From Solen grandis (Eukaryota; Mollusca; Bivalvia; Adapedonta; Solenidae), in the NCBI GenBank assembly GCA_021229015.1, contig CM037785.1, positions 35,990,183 through 36,054,182 on the forward strand: a stretch of DNA of 64,000 nucleotides, given 5' to 3'. A program made the position numbers and the translations under genes. The notes under the pieces are model-generated. The model was not told the origin of the DNA. It worked only from the letters and a program-made list of their open reading frames with translations, and did no database searches. Each line of letters begins with the position of its first letter. Within the stretch, counting starts at the first letter, position 1. Below, in pieces: positions 10,905 through 21,870 of the stretch.

Positions 10905-11095
10905 CTGATGAACCCATGTTTGACTTAATTAAGTCTTTGGATCCTAAGGCCAGTAAGGGTGTGGGATTGAAACCCCTATAGGCTAATCCTTCCCAGTCAT
11001 AAAATAATTCATAAAATACTTGTTCAACCCAGGAACCACCAGGGATAGATTTAAGTTATAAGGACTTTCTCCCAATTGATATAAAAAGAAATCCG
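10905..11095 (+). repeat. Family G SINE, decayed
   Basis: Has a tRNA-like part (TGGGATTGAAACCCC near 10962) followed by CTTGTTCAACCCAGGAACCA and CCCAATTGATATAAAAA, the family G body and tail. Confidence 0.55.
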
Positions 11096-11316
11096 CTTTA
11101 ATCTTAATTGATCTCTAATTTCTAAAGCTGTGACTTTGATATCTTGTGACTAAATGAAATTTTGAGTTATTAGACAATGTCCTTTGATACAAAATTTCTG
11201 AAATAAAAACAGAATTTTTAGTTAAACATTAAGGTAATAGTAATGTTTTCCAAAAATTTCACCTCTTATTGACTTCAGTGAGTCCTTTGCATTGAAACCT
11301 TACATACTTATCATGT

Positions 11317-11400
11317 ATATCGAGGGGTGGGAGCGAAACAAGGCTAAGTGCATATAAATATATAAGCACTCAGACAAGTTTCGCTCTCACCCCTTGATAT
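11317..11400. repeat. Hairpin repeat P (copy 3, best preserved)
   Basis: ATATCGAGGGGTGGGAGCGA on the left pairs with TCGCTCTCACCCCTTGATAT on the right across a centre of TGCATATAAATATATAAGCA. Nearly the whole 84 bp can fold into one stem. It lies about 130 bp upstream of the likely splice acceptor before the zinc-finger coding exon. Confidence 0.85.
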
Positions 11401-11527
11401 GTTTTAATTTGATTGACAATGTGATCTTTTAAGTTTTTTGATACTTGTTTCAGAAAGTTTCAAACTTAAGATGTTGAGAAAAGATGGGCACACTGTCTCC
11501 CTAGAGAAGATTCTTTGTTGATTTGCA

Positions 11528-11557
11528 GTCACCAGTCCATCCTTGACAAGCATCAAA
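11528..11557 (+). other. 5' UTR part of the zinc-finger exon, with putative acceptor
   Basis: TTCTTTGTTGATTTGCAG ending at 11527 looks like a splice acceptor. The frame of the coding exon has a stop (TGA, 11519-11521) just before it. This supports a non-coding upstream exon and translation from ATG at 11558 (context CAAAATGG, A at -3 and G at +4). The TTG at 11543 is not a likely start. Confidence 0.6.
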
Positions 11558-14500
11558 ATGGCTGAGGCTAAGGAGGATGGAGAAGTTGTTGGAGGTGACT
11601 TGGATTCTCTGGCTGTTCAATTTGGCCAGTCTCTCATGGAATCAGACTGGAAACAATATACGGGAAATGAAGAGGATGATAACGCAAGCATGCAGACGGA
11701 GAGCAATGAGACTCGGATGTCAGAAGAGTGCAGTAAGAGCAGCTTTGCTGAGAATTCCCTCGAGAGCTTTGACCATGAGGATCAAGAGGACAGTAATACA
11801 ACAGAGGATGAAGGTGCAGGGGATGGGAGCTCTGGGGAGAAGATCTACAGTTGTGAAGATTGTGGACTTACATACAACAAACCCAGCTCCTTTAGTAATC
11901 ACAGGCTGGCCCATCATCCTTCAATTTGTCCTCACTGTGGACGAAGGTTTAGCATGAAGTCAAGTTTAGATTCACATATGCAGCTGGAGTGTGGGTTGGC
12001 TACAAAAAAGAACAGTAAGAGTCTTGAATGCCACATTTGTCATAAGACTTTGAGCAGCAAAAAAGTGTTATCCAGGCACTTGAAGCTTCATACTGGTGTT
12101 GGAGAATTCACATGTAAGATTTGTACCAAGATTTTCACTCTTAAAAGTGATCTAGACGTTCACATGTTGAGCCATGAAAAAATTAAGCCATTCAGGTGTA
12201 AGGAATGTGGGATGACCTTTTCAGAGAGGTCAACTGTGGTGAGACATTTGAAAAGGCAGCATGGCTTTTTTGAGTACGCTCCCTATATTGAGAGTACCTT
12301 GCAGCCGGTTAGTCAGGTGGCACTTGCAAATGAAATGAAAATGCATGGTTTTAATCTTTTTGGATCAGAAAAGGAAAATGATGGTGAACAAACTGGGGAT
12401 TCAGAGGGTAACGAGTCATCCGGTAAGAAAACTCATATGCCAAAATTGAAAGCAGCCCTTGAAAATCCTATGAATATATTGAAGCCGGAAGAAAGTCCTT
12501 TCAAAGATGCTGGAGAGGAAAAGGAGGATGTTGAGAAGAACGAAAGTAAAGATGAAGAGGATGAAGGTAATGAGGAGGAAGCTGGTGAAGAAAATGGCGA
12601 CAGTGAGCTTGATGTTTCACAGTCATCTGATAATACTGGTCAAATGAGCATAAGTGGAAGGAGAAAGATTTTCAAATGCCGACAGTGTGACAAAGTTTAC
12701 AATCATTCAAGTTCTTTAGCCAAACACATGAAAGGGCATGCAAATGCGCATAACCTTACGTGTCAAATTTGCAATGCCCAGTTTAGTATGAAGAGAGAAC
12801 TAAAGGGTCACATGGTTCTGCACTATGGAGGTAAGCGACATTGTTGTCCACTGTGTGATGTTAAGTTTGCTGGAAGATCAAGCATTCTCAGACACCTCAG
12901 GCGAGCACATAGACACACACATGAGACTGCAAGGGAGTTCCTGAAAGACAAAAATACAGAGTTTAAAGATGAGAGCTTCTCTGGGGAAATTATATCTGAT
13001 ATGGGTGATGAAATGGGCAGTGAGGGAGAGGAAGGTTCAGAGAACAGTTCTGAGGCTGCTAAGAAATTTGCAGCTGACATAGATGATGATGAGTCTGAGG
13101 CAGAGAACTCAATGGATGCTGCAGCCATGAGTCAAGCAGATGAAGAAATGACACACTTCACCTGCCACTTGTGCATGCAAATATTCATGATGAGATCGGA
13201 ACTTATTTCTCACTTGTGTTTGATCCATAGACTAACATCAGAGGAAGCAGAGATAAGCATTGATAGAGAGGTTAATATTGATACAACCCTGGACTTCAAC
13301 GACAGCAACACGGAGGATTACTCAAATGATATGAATGAGGAGGATCGTAACTTTGTGAATGAGACAAAGGAAGCTTTTAAGAATAGCTTTCTGGATATAC
13401 CGCTTAATGTTACGGTCGAAAAAGACAGTGATGGGGTCCAGAAAGTAATAAAAGTCATGCCTGAGCTGAACCATACACTTGAGTACCCCTTTGTTCATAA
13501 GACCAAAAGCAGTTTGAAGAAACCATTTTCCTGCACTCTATGTAACACCAATTTTGTGGAAAAGTCTAGTGTGCGAAGGCATTTGAAAAGAACACACAAG
13601 TTTACACCAGAGGAGGCAAGGGATTATATGATTCAAGCCGAGTATCAGAAAGATGTGAATAAACCACAACAAATTGAGGTAAAACCTGGCCCGAGTGAAG
13701 TAACGGATACAGCTGCTGAATCTCCAGGTGATACTGAAGCTATGGAGGAGATTTGTAATGACTCAAGTAACCTTGATGACGATGATGATGATGTGTTAAA
13801 TCAGGATGACTCTGGAAACATAACATTCTACTGCACCATCTGCCAGAAAAGATTCATGCTGCGCTCCAGTGTGAGAAGGCATCTAAGGCATTGCCATAAT
13901 TTTACACATGAGGAATCCAGAAATCACACAATTCTCTCTGATGATAAATATAAAGGAAATCTGAGGACACGCAAGCATGGGGAGGCTGGATTGGAACTGG
14001 GTTGTAAAGTGTGCAGTCAGAAGTGTGCCACTATACAAAGTCTACAAGCTCATCTGGTTGAGGACCATTCGTTCAAACCAGAAGAGGCAAACACAATGAT
14101 CGAGAGAGATATGAATGATGACAATGATGATGGAGAAATTTATGAAGGAGGGAACTATAAATGTGGACTCTGCATGACTGTATTCCCAAAGAAAACTGTA
14201 CTTAGAACACACTTGATTAAGCTTCATAGGTTGTCAGATGTTGTTGCAGAAAGGATTCTCGCTGGTGAAGAGAGGCAAGATTATACAGAAGGTCTAGGTG
14301 AGACAGAAGAGCAAACTAAAGTTCCAAAGGAAAATACGGTCACAAGAAAGACTAGTAACAAAGAAAAAGACAATTTAGAAGCTGATGATATGGAATGTAG
14401 TGGAGAACAAGATGTATCAAAGAAAGATGGTGATGAGAAAAAGAACGAGGGTAAAACTTCATTGTTAGCTGAAATAAATTTTCATGCAATAAATCCATGG

Positions 14501-17472
14501 GGGACTATAGAGAGTAAGTCAGATGTTGAAGGAACTGACACTGAGGCATTTGGCAAGGGTGAGTTCAGTACCTCAGAAAACGAAGATGTTCCAATGGACA
14601 CTAACATGGCAGATGATACTTCAAAAAGTGTTAGTGATTTTGTGAAACATTTGGACAAGGCGGGCCCAGGTTTGCCAAGAGTGTATGACTGTCCTATCTG
14701 TGGTAAAGTCATGAGTGATGCCAGTGCTAGGGCGAAGCATATTCGTAGACATGATGGCCAGACAGGCTTCCGATGTGAGGTGTGTGACAAGATATTCTCC
14801 CAAGTTCGTTTGATTGAGAGTCATTTAAAGACACACTATGGGGTGGGTTTGAAATGTGGGATCTGTTTTATTTTCTGTGCTGAGAGACACAGTGCCAAGC
14901 GCCATCTGAAAAGAATTCATGACCTGGAACCTAACACAGAGATGTCAGAACAGTACATTTTGCCATGCAGCAAGGACATTGATGAAGACTTTGAAAATGT
15001 TAATATCAATAATTATCAAGTCATTAATGTAGCAAAAGAGGTATTTGATGATGAAGTCAAGTTTTCAAACCCTCTGCTGAAGGCTGAAAATGAGACAAGC
15101 TTTAATGAGAAATCAAAGCAAACAAATGAAGATGATGTAGAAAGTGAGAAAGACAGTGATAATGTTTCAAAGTCGGAGAGTGAGGGAGAAGCAATGTTTT
15201 CAAAGTTTATTTTAAATCAGTCATCATCGCCAAAACCAGAAAAAGCCAAAGAAGATAAAATTGGCCCTGAGGTTCTGCCAATTGATGTATCAAATATTAA
15301 GAAAGAACCTGAAGAAAATGTTCCTCCTAAACCATTCAGCAAAGCAAATAAAAAGTCAAGTATTAGTTGTGTTATAAGTAACCTTCATAAAAAGCTGCAA
15401 AGCAAAACTGATCCAGATTCTTCTAGTTCAGTCGAGGCAAAAACTAATTCGAGTTACAGTGTTAATAATTCTTCCCCTTTGAAGATAAAGTTAACCATAA
15501 AGAATTCTCCATCAAAAGCTAAGGAACAAAAAAAGAAAGACAGTTTTATAAATTCTCCATTCAGAGTTTCAAATCTGATAAAGGACACACCAACAGAGAA
15601 AGAAAAAGGGAAGAAAAAAGAAAGTAAAGGTAAATCCAGCACCAAAAAGAAAGAAAGTAGGAAGAAATTGCCTGTAACAGATGAAAAAATTCAAGTAGAT
15701 TTATCTGTAGTGAAGAAGGAACCAGTTGATCCAGCAGAAGCTGGGGATTACGATTCTGATAAAACTGTAGACTTTGATTACGATGAATCAGCCCCAGTTA
15801 ATAATACAAATGATAAAAGTGGAAACAAAGGTCACGAGGATGCAGCTATTCAAAGGGATGTTGCACTACTTGACCAAGAACTCATGAAAGCCTTCCTGCC
15901 TGGAATGACAGGTGAGATGATTCCTATAAATAGTGCATCCAACACAGCTACTCAGTCTCTTGCAAGTGATACAACAGCTATGGAAATTGAGACAGAGACA
16001 AAGACCACAAAAAGCAAAGGCTCTGTTGTGAAGCACCTCAAGTGTTGGGAATGTGGCAAAAGCTACTCCAACTATAAGTCCTATAGAGAACACAGGCGGA
16101 AGAAGCATCCATTGAGTTGCAACATCTGCCGTCAAGTGTTTGTTGATGTTATCTTGTACCAGAGTCACATGGAGTCACACGCAGATGGACAGAAAATTCC
16201 AAAGAATCATGATTGTCCTGTTTGTGGGAGAGAGTTTAAGGATGCAAGTTCCCGTGCCAAGCATCTACGTTTGCATACAGGGGAGAAACCGTATCGGTGT
16301 GAAGTGTGTGGGAAACGGTTCACACAGACTGGCCATCTGCAAAGCCATATGAGAATTCACAATGGGGAGAAACCATTTGATTGCAAGTTGTGTGGGAAAT
16401 ATTTCACAGAGAAGTCTAGTGTGAAGAGACACTTGCGCAAAATGCATTACAATCAGTATAACAAGAAATGTGATATTTGTGGAATAATCTCGAAGACGCG
16501 AGAAGAACACAGAGACCATTTGGTGACACATAAACTGAAAGTGTACACATGTGAAGTGTGTCATAAAGACTTCATAGATTCCAGGGCGTTGAAAGTGCAC
16601 GTATTCAATGCCCACTCTCAGATCACAAACACCTTAAGATTGAAAGAATACCGTTGCCATGAATGTGACAAACAGTTCTTTTCAACGAAGGGTCTGAAAA
16701 ATCACATTCGAAGACACAAATATCCGATTCCGTCGTTCAAGTGTGGTATATGTAAGAAACAGTTCCTCAGTATTCAGAGCTTGAAAAGTCATATGAACTC
16801 ACATGTGACAAAGAAGGAGTTCATATGTGAAGAATGTGGGAAAGTGTTTAACAACAGCACTCATCTTACTGTTCACAAGAAGCAACATATTATAGAGAAA
16901 CTGAACAATATAGTTGATCAGAAAGCTAAAGAGGTAAATGCGGGCGATGTCATTGATCGACTTGAAAACGCAAGTTTCTTAGACTTTGAAAAGATTGAGA
17001 ACTCAGTGATTACACCAAATGGTAATATAAGCATTAAGCAAGAACCTGAAGAAGTGATTGAGGAATCAAAACTGGATGAAAATGCAAGTAAGTCAGATCT
17101 ACAAAAGAAGAATAATTCTGATCCTCTTGAAATCGACATGGACATGGTAAGGTCCACATTCAAGGACACCACGGTCAAAATGCAAAAGTTCAAGCTGTTT
17201 TCCTGCTTCTACTTTTTTAAAGTAAAGGACCCTCAGAATCACCTGGAGACGGTGATGGAGCAGAAAGGGGACCAGACTGTGATCTCATTGTCAGCAGACA
17301 AACACAACCACACATGGATCAAGACGGGCGACAAGACGCCGAAGTCACGGTGCCTGACGATTTATCGGTGCAACATCTGCAAGTCATTCCAGCTGACGAA
17401 GAAGAACCTGATGCGGCACCATGACATGATTCATCAGACACGCAAGTTCCAGTGTGCTAACTGTAATTCTAA
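11558..17472 (+). CDS. Poly-C2H2 zinc-finger protein, coding exon 1
   Basis: A 5915-nt exon encoding residues 1-1971 of a protein of about 2191 residues. It holds 27 whole C2H2 fingers and the first half of finger 28. Fingers 1-8 lie at about 97-450, six isolated fingers (8-13) at about 428-890 between acidic spacers, fingers 14-16 at about 1043-1121, and fingers 17-26 at about 1494-1778. Fingers 19-21 are joined by TGEKPY/NGEKPF linkers, which favours sequence-specific DNA binding in the nucleus. Finger 2 ends in Cys instead of His. The segment 1125-1490 is probably disordered and carries IKKEPE, VKKEPV and a Lys-rich tract (KKKESKGKSSTKKKESRKK, likely nuclear localisation). IKQEPE follows near 1828. 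These are SUMO-type motifs. Fingers 14-15 look like a duplicate of 19-20. No KRAB, BTB, SCAN or ZAD domain is seen. Likely a transcription or chromatin factor; no orthologue can be named. Confidence 0.95.
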
Positions 17473-18256
17473 GTAAGTACATGATAGTTTGTTTCGCCTT
17501 CCACAAGTTCCTTGCATTTTCATTGTTCAGATCATAGTCTCAAGGTGACTTGATAAATTTTGTGAAGGGTCTGAAGAAACCAATATAGAATCAGTAGAAA
17601 TTTATACATCTTAGAAATGAAGAAGATTTAAAATTTATGATTAGGAAAAATGGTTTAAGAAGCAATTCAATAATTTGGTATGATACTGACCCAGCAAGGA
17701 AATATAGAGGGTCAATAATGTTCACAGGGGGCGAGGTGCTAGCAGAGACAAACCATTGTCACATCATATCCCCACACTCACACCAAGACAAGGTGGGATG
17801 CAGAAGTATCAATAACCTTCATTGAAAGTTCTAGCTTAAAATTGTAATTGACTTCTTTTTGTGTTAAGCATGAAAATATAAATTATGTTTACATTTCTGA
17901 TACTCTCCATGTAAAAGTAAGAACATCGGTAGTGGGGATATATCATATAAGAATAATAGAATATTGAAATAAGAGTGTTTGGATTGGTTTCTGCCAAGCA
18001 CAACAAGGTTAGCTTGCATCCTATCGGTTTACTTTATCGGCTGTCAGTCTCAAATACGAGACAGTAGTGAAAAAAAGCCATGGGTGGCATATGGAGTGAA
18101 ATCAGCAGCCTTGGGTTACCAACCAATGCTGTATAACATAAGCTTAGCTTGAAACCAGTCCCCGGTATAGTAATGTGATACTCTGTTTTCACACAGATTA
18201 ATGTGTATGGACATATGGTTGACTAAATACATGTATTTTCTTCAAACTCCGATCAG
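17473..18256 (+). other. Intron 1 of the zinc-finger gene
   Basis: Donor TCTAA|GTAAGT and acceptor CTCCGATCAG. Phase 2: the codon AA|A (Lys) is split. Splicing completes finger 28, whose cysteines are in exon 1 and histidines in exon 2, which confirms the junction. No repeat recognised inside. Confidence 0.9.
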
Positions 18257-18390
18257 ATTTTCCTCAAAGATGATGCTACAGCTGCACTGGAAACGTTCTC
18301 ACCTGACCAGCCAGGTGTTCAAGTGTAAACAATGTCAGAAGACCTTCTCCGACCCCTATGCATTGAAACGACATGAGAGGAGGCATTCAG
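18257..18390 (+). CDS. Poly-C2H2 zinc-finger protein, coding exon 2
   Basis: A 134-nt exon. It supplies the second half of finger 28 (FSSKMMLQLHWKRSH) and all of finger 29 (FKCKQCQKTFSDPYALKRHE followed by RRH). It ends after HS plus one base of Gly (donor TTCAG|GTTTGT). Reading through the donor meets TGA within three codons, so intron retention would truncate the protein after finger 29. Confidence 0.93.
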
Positions 18391-20067
18391 GTTTGTGACA
18401 ATCAGATTCTATCAGTAAAATGGGGTTTTCAGAGTCAATGAATCCATTTTACATTCAAAAATAATTAATAAATCACAATTTCGAATTAAAATTGAAAAAA
18501 AAAACATTTTTCAATCACATTTTTTTAATAGCTTAAGTCATTGTCAGATTTTTATTTCCTATATTTATCATTGTTCACCACTCCGAAGCTGAAAAGGGCA
18601 GATAACTGTGTTTGAGGAAACTCATCACATTAAGTCTAGCAGAGGTTTGCTCTCTTTGAGTTCTGAATCAAAATCAGTAACATTTATGACTGTCAACTAT
18701 CAGAGAAAATGATAAAATGAAAATAAAATGATGCCATTTCAAATAGTTTGTCTTGAGAAGTTACTGAATCATTATAAAAATGAAGGGATTAGATTTGCAC
18801 TTGTATAATAAGTTATACAGTTTGACAGGGTACTTGACTATTTATTCCTGGCTGAGAAAAGTCATATCACCCGAGTCACTAGGCAAGGGTAACATGATTT
18901 TCTCAGCTGGGAAAAACTATTCATGTATCCTGTCAGGAAACTGTATAAAAAATTTATTATACTGCAAAGTTCAGTCCTAGTTCTGTATTAATAAATACTA
19001 ATGCGGCTTATATATACAAGCGTATACCCAGCGTACATGACATTATGTACATGTTGTTTTTTTTACCAATCCAAAGAGAGAATTTTACATTGCAGTATAA
19101 TAAATATTTCTGTAAGGTACAGAAAATGTATTAATTTGTCCAAATAGGACAACTGTCTCTGGAGCAAGAGGTTGCTGGTTTGATTCCTGGCCAAAACTCA
19201 GCACTCAGTGTAATGGTTTTATCAGGACTGATTGATCAGTCTTTTTCCAGGATAACTTGGCTGAATGGGATATCATACCATTTGTCAAAAGGTGGTAACA
19301 CATTTTGACAGCACTGTACCTTTCTATTTTGTAGACATATCTCCATATGATAAACGTATCATATTAGACTTTTATTTACAGGGTAATAGTTAAGCAGGGT
19401 ATTTGAGTATTTACCCAATAACTAATTTTTAGCAAAAAACAATACTTTTCAGAATTGTTAGGTAAAAAGCAAAATATTTAGTTGTGTACAAAACAATAAA
19501 TTATACAGAATTCCCACAATAATAAGTGATACAGAATTCCCAATTAACACACACAAAAAGGCACAACAATCCAATTTATATAAAGTAATAAGGTAAATAG
19601 CCATTTCATTTAAAAGATATCTAAATAGCTTTGATCACCCATGTGATATTTGTAATAGGGCTGCCTTTCTTATAGATAAATGTAAAGTCAAATATCGACC
19701 ATACTGTATACATTGATATATTGATAAAATAAATTGATTTGAATTTTAAGTTAAATATATCCCTGAATTTGCACTTGAACGCTATGTTGTGGGTACTCAT
19801 ATGAATCGTCCCTTTGAGATACCCTCTACATAGGATCTGGAAAAGAAATATTACACCTTTTCCTAGAACATATGATAGTTTGCCCCTGTTATCTTGCAGA
19901 AAAGATATTTTTGTCTTCATTTTTAACTTAAGCATATTTTAATATAATGAATGCAAGTATTGATATGAAATCAGACAGCAAATATTGTAGATACATTGAT
20001 ATCGAAGGTATTGTTGACAGCCCTAGTTTGTAATCCATGTTTGAAGACTCTTTCTATTCTATTTCAG
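18391..20067 (+). other. Intron 2 of the zinc-finger gene
   Basis: Phase 1 intron, donor CAG|GTTTGT, acceptor TTCTATTTCAG. Near 19150-19200 there is a tRNA-like B box (CTGGTTTGATTCCTGGCC), the remains of a SINE. The rest is AT-rich with no other feature seen. Confidence 0.88.
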
Positions 20068-20594
20068 GAGACTTGCCATACGAGTGCATGACATGCCACA
20101 AACGCTTTATCTCACGCTATACGCTTCTATTCCACATGGAGTCACACAGTTCCAAACGTCTTGAGTGCAAGAAATGCGGCACCAAGTTTGTACACCAACG
20201 TTCCTATGACAACCATCAGCGGGCCATGTGTCTCGGGACCCGTAAGAGGGTGGCTTTCCGAAAACAAATCAAGCCGCCACCAAACGTCCGTATTCGACCA
20301 AAATACCTCTCTTGCAAGTTTTGCGCCATGATGTTTAACTATGTTAAGTCTGTGGAAGAACACATACGCCAGAATCATCCTGAACACGCAGCTGACATTG
20401 AAGAAGCTTACATTGTACATAATGAACTTGTGGAAGACACTTTGCTAGACAAGCCAGATGAGGGAGTCACTGTGGTGGATGGGAGTGGTGCAAGCGGAGA
20501 TGCTGATAGGGTAGAAGGAGAACAAATGGAAATTGATGACGGTGATGTAAGTGCAAGTGTAGGATATGATTCAGCTTTGAGCAGCCAGGCGTGA
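20068..20594 (+). CDS. Poly-C2H2 zinc-finger protein, coding exon 3 (C-terminus)
   Basis: A 527-nt terminal exon, about 175 residues. Joining HS-G|GDLPYEC recreates a linker before finger 30 (YECMTCHKRFISRYTLLFHM with ESH). Finger 31 (LECKKCGTKF...) ends in Cys instead of the last His. A basic stretch (GTRKRVAFRKQIKPPP) follows, then finger 32 (LSCKFCAMMFNYVKSVEEHI). The tail is acidic and Gly/Ser-rich, ending in a TGA stop at 20592. The basic stretch may help nuclear import. The acidic tail could be an activation or interaction region, which is inference from composition only. Confidence 0.93.
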
Positions 20595-20720
20595 AGAGCC
20601 CAGTTAACTGTGTGAAACTGAGATAATTCAGGGTCAAATTCCACCAACAATGCTTTGCGCTAAGTAAAGCTTAAATACTTAAGGGCGAATTTTATTAGTC
20701 TTGTTTCCCTAATAAACATA
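20595..20720 (+). promoter_or_regulatory. 3' UTR start with possible poly(A) signal
   Basis: AATAAA occurs at about 20711, 117 bp after the stop. Several later AATAAA words exist downstream, so the true polyadenylation site is not fixed by sequence alone. The first part overlaps the TIR element at 20631-20890. Confidence 0.4.
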
Positions 20721-20890
20721 CTTACCTGTTTCATTTTTTATCAATTATTGTTGGTTATTAAGGAAATAATCATTTCAACTTTGTTGTGTACTTGAATACT
20801 TCATAGAATAATAATGGTGAGATTTGTATCTACCTAGTTTAAGAATTTAAGTATTACTTAGCTAAGTATTGTTGGTTGAATTTGAGCCTG
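20631..20890. mobile_element. TIR element, family M (copy 1)
   Basis: The left end GGGTCAAATTCCACCAACAA with TACTTAAGGG is repeated inverted at the right end (ATTGTTGGTTGAATTTGAGC). Non-coding, about 260 bp, inside the probable 3' UTR or flank of the zinc-finger gene. Confidence 0.65.
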
Positions 20891-21122
20891 ATTAGACCGA
20901 CAGCAGTCGCACTCTGGACTGGTTTTGTAGTGTTACCTCCTCATCTTAAAGAAACTTAAGGAAGTAGTGGAACAGTATGTTAAGTGACCTCTTGCTGGTT
21001 TAAAGGTCATGGTTGAGTGTCCAGCAGATGGCTATAAGATTTGGGTTGGAGAGCATAATGGTGAAATGTAATAGCTAGATATATGTGTGTATGTTATCCT
21101 CAGTCAAACTCAAGAGTAATAT

Positions 21123-21346
21123 TGGGCTCAAACTCCACTTAGAATATCGGAGTACTTAGCGAAAAGTAATACTTAAATTCTTAAATAGGATCACATTCCA
21201 CTATTCCTGTTTTACTACATAATAACAAACAGTATTTTTTCGAGAAATTAAATATTAGAGTAGAGAATCAATTCTGATAAAATTCACCCCTAAGAATTTA
21301 AGTAATACCTCCTGGCTAAATGTAGCTGGAGGAGTTCGAGCCAGAT
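21123..21346. mobile_element. TIR element, family M (copy 2)
   Basis: Starts TTGGGCTCAAACTCCACTTA and ends, inverted, with GGAGGAGTTCGAGCC. The subterminal TAATACTTAAATTCTTAAAT pairs with CTAAGAATTTAAGTAATACC. Same family as 20631-20890. Confidence 0.65.
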
Positions 21347-21373
21347 TGTGTTTTCTTGAAATAATGTGTTTAA

Positions 21374-21601
21374 CCCTTTTTTCATATAGACTCAATTTGA
21401 TGCATTTGCAAACAGAGCAGACCCAGATCAGACAGCTGAGCTGTCTGATCAGGGTCTCCTCTGTTTGCTCATACAATAGTGTAGCTCAAATTCTACACTG
21501 TTTGCATGGCAAATAAAACCACTGTTTCATATGCCATTTAATGTTCAGTTAATTAATATTCATCATATAAATTTGTACATGAATATTCACAAGGTGAAGG
21601 G
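21374..21601. mobile_element. TTAA MITE, family B (copy 2)
   Basis: Flanked on both sides by TTAA (21370-21373 and 21602-21605). Ends are CCCTTTTTTCATATAGACTC and, inverted, GTGAAGGG. It contains a palindrome GATCAGACAGCTGAGCTGTC followed by TGATC. The layout fits a non-autonomous piggyBac-like element, an inference from the TTAA duplication and CCC ends. Confidence 0.75.
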
Positions 21602-21870
21602 TTAACAAAATCAAGGGCTCTTTTTATCCTAGAAGTAAAGAAGAAATGATTCCAAGAAAAAAATGTATAGATGGAAAGGGAATAAGTGTATAGCCAGAGT
21701 ACCTGTGTTTAAAGTGGAGCTTACAAGTAACAGTGTTTTTATAGGGGAAAATATGTCTTCATTGTGGAATTTATTAGGGGAAAATGTATCTTGAGAAAAT
21801 GTTTTATTTGGATGCATTTTTTATTGCAAACATCCAAAATAACTTTGTTATACTGTGGTAAATAATGAAT

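Noticed and set aside
11543..11557. Upstream TTG as start of the zinc-finger protein
   Set aside because: TTG is not a normal eukaryotic start. ATG at 11558 has a good context, and an in-frame stop plus a splice acceptor lie just upstream.
11577..16615. Other-frame open frames within the zinc-finger exon
   Set aside because: They overlap a clear coding frame and show no domain. They arise from its codon composition.
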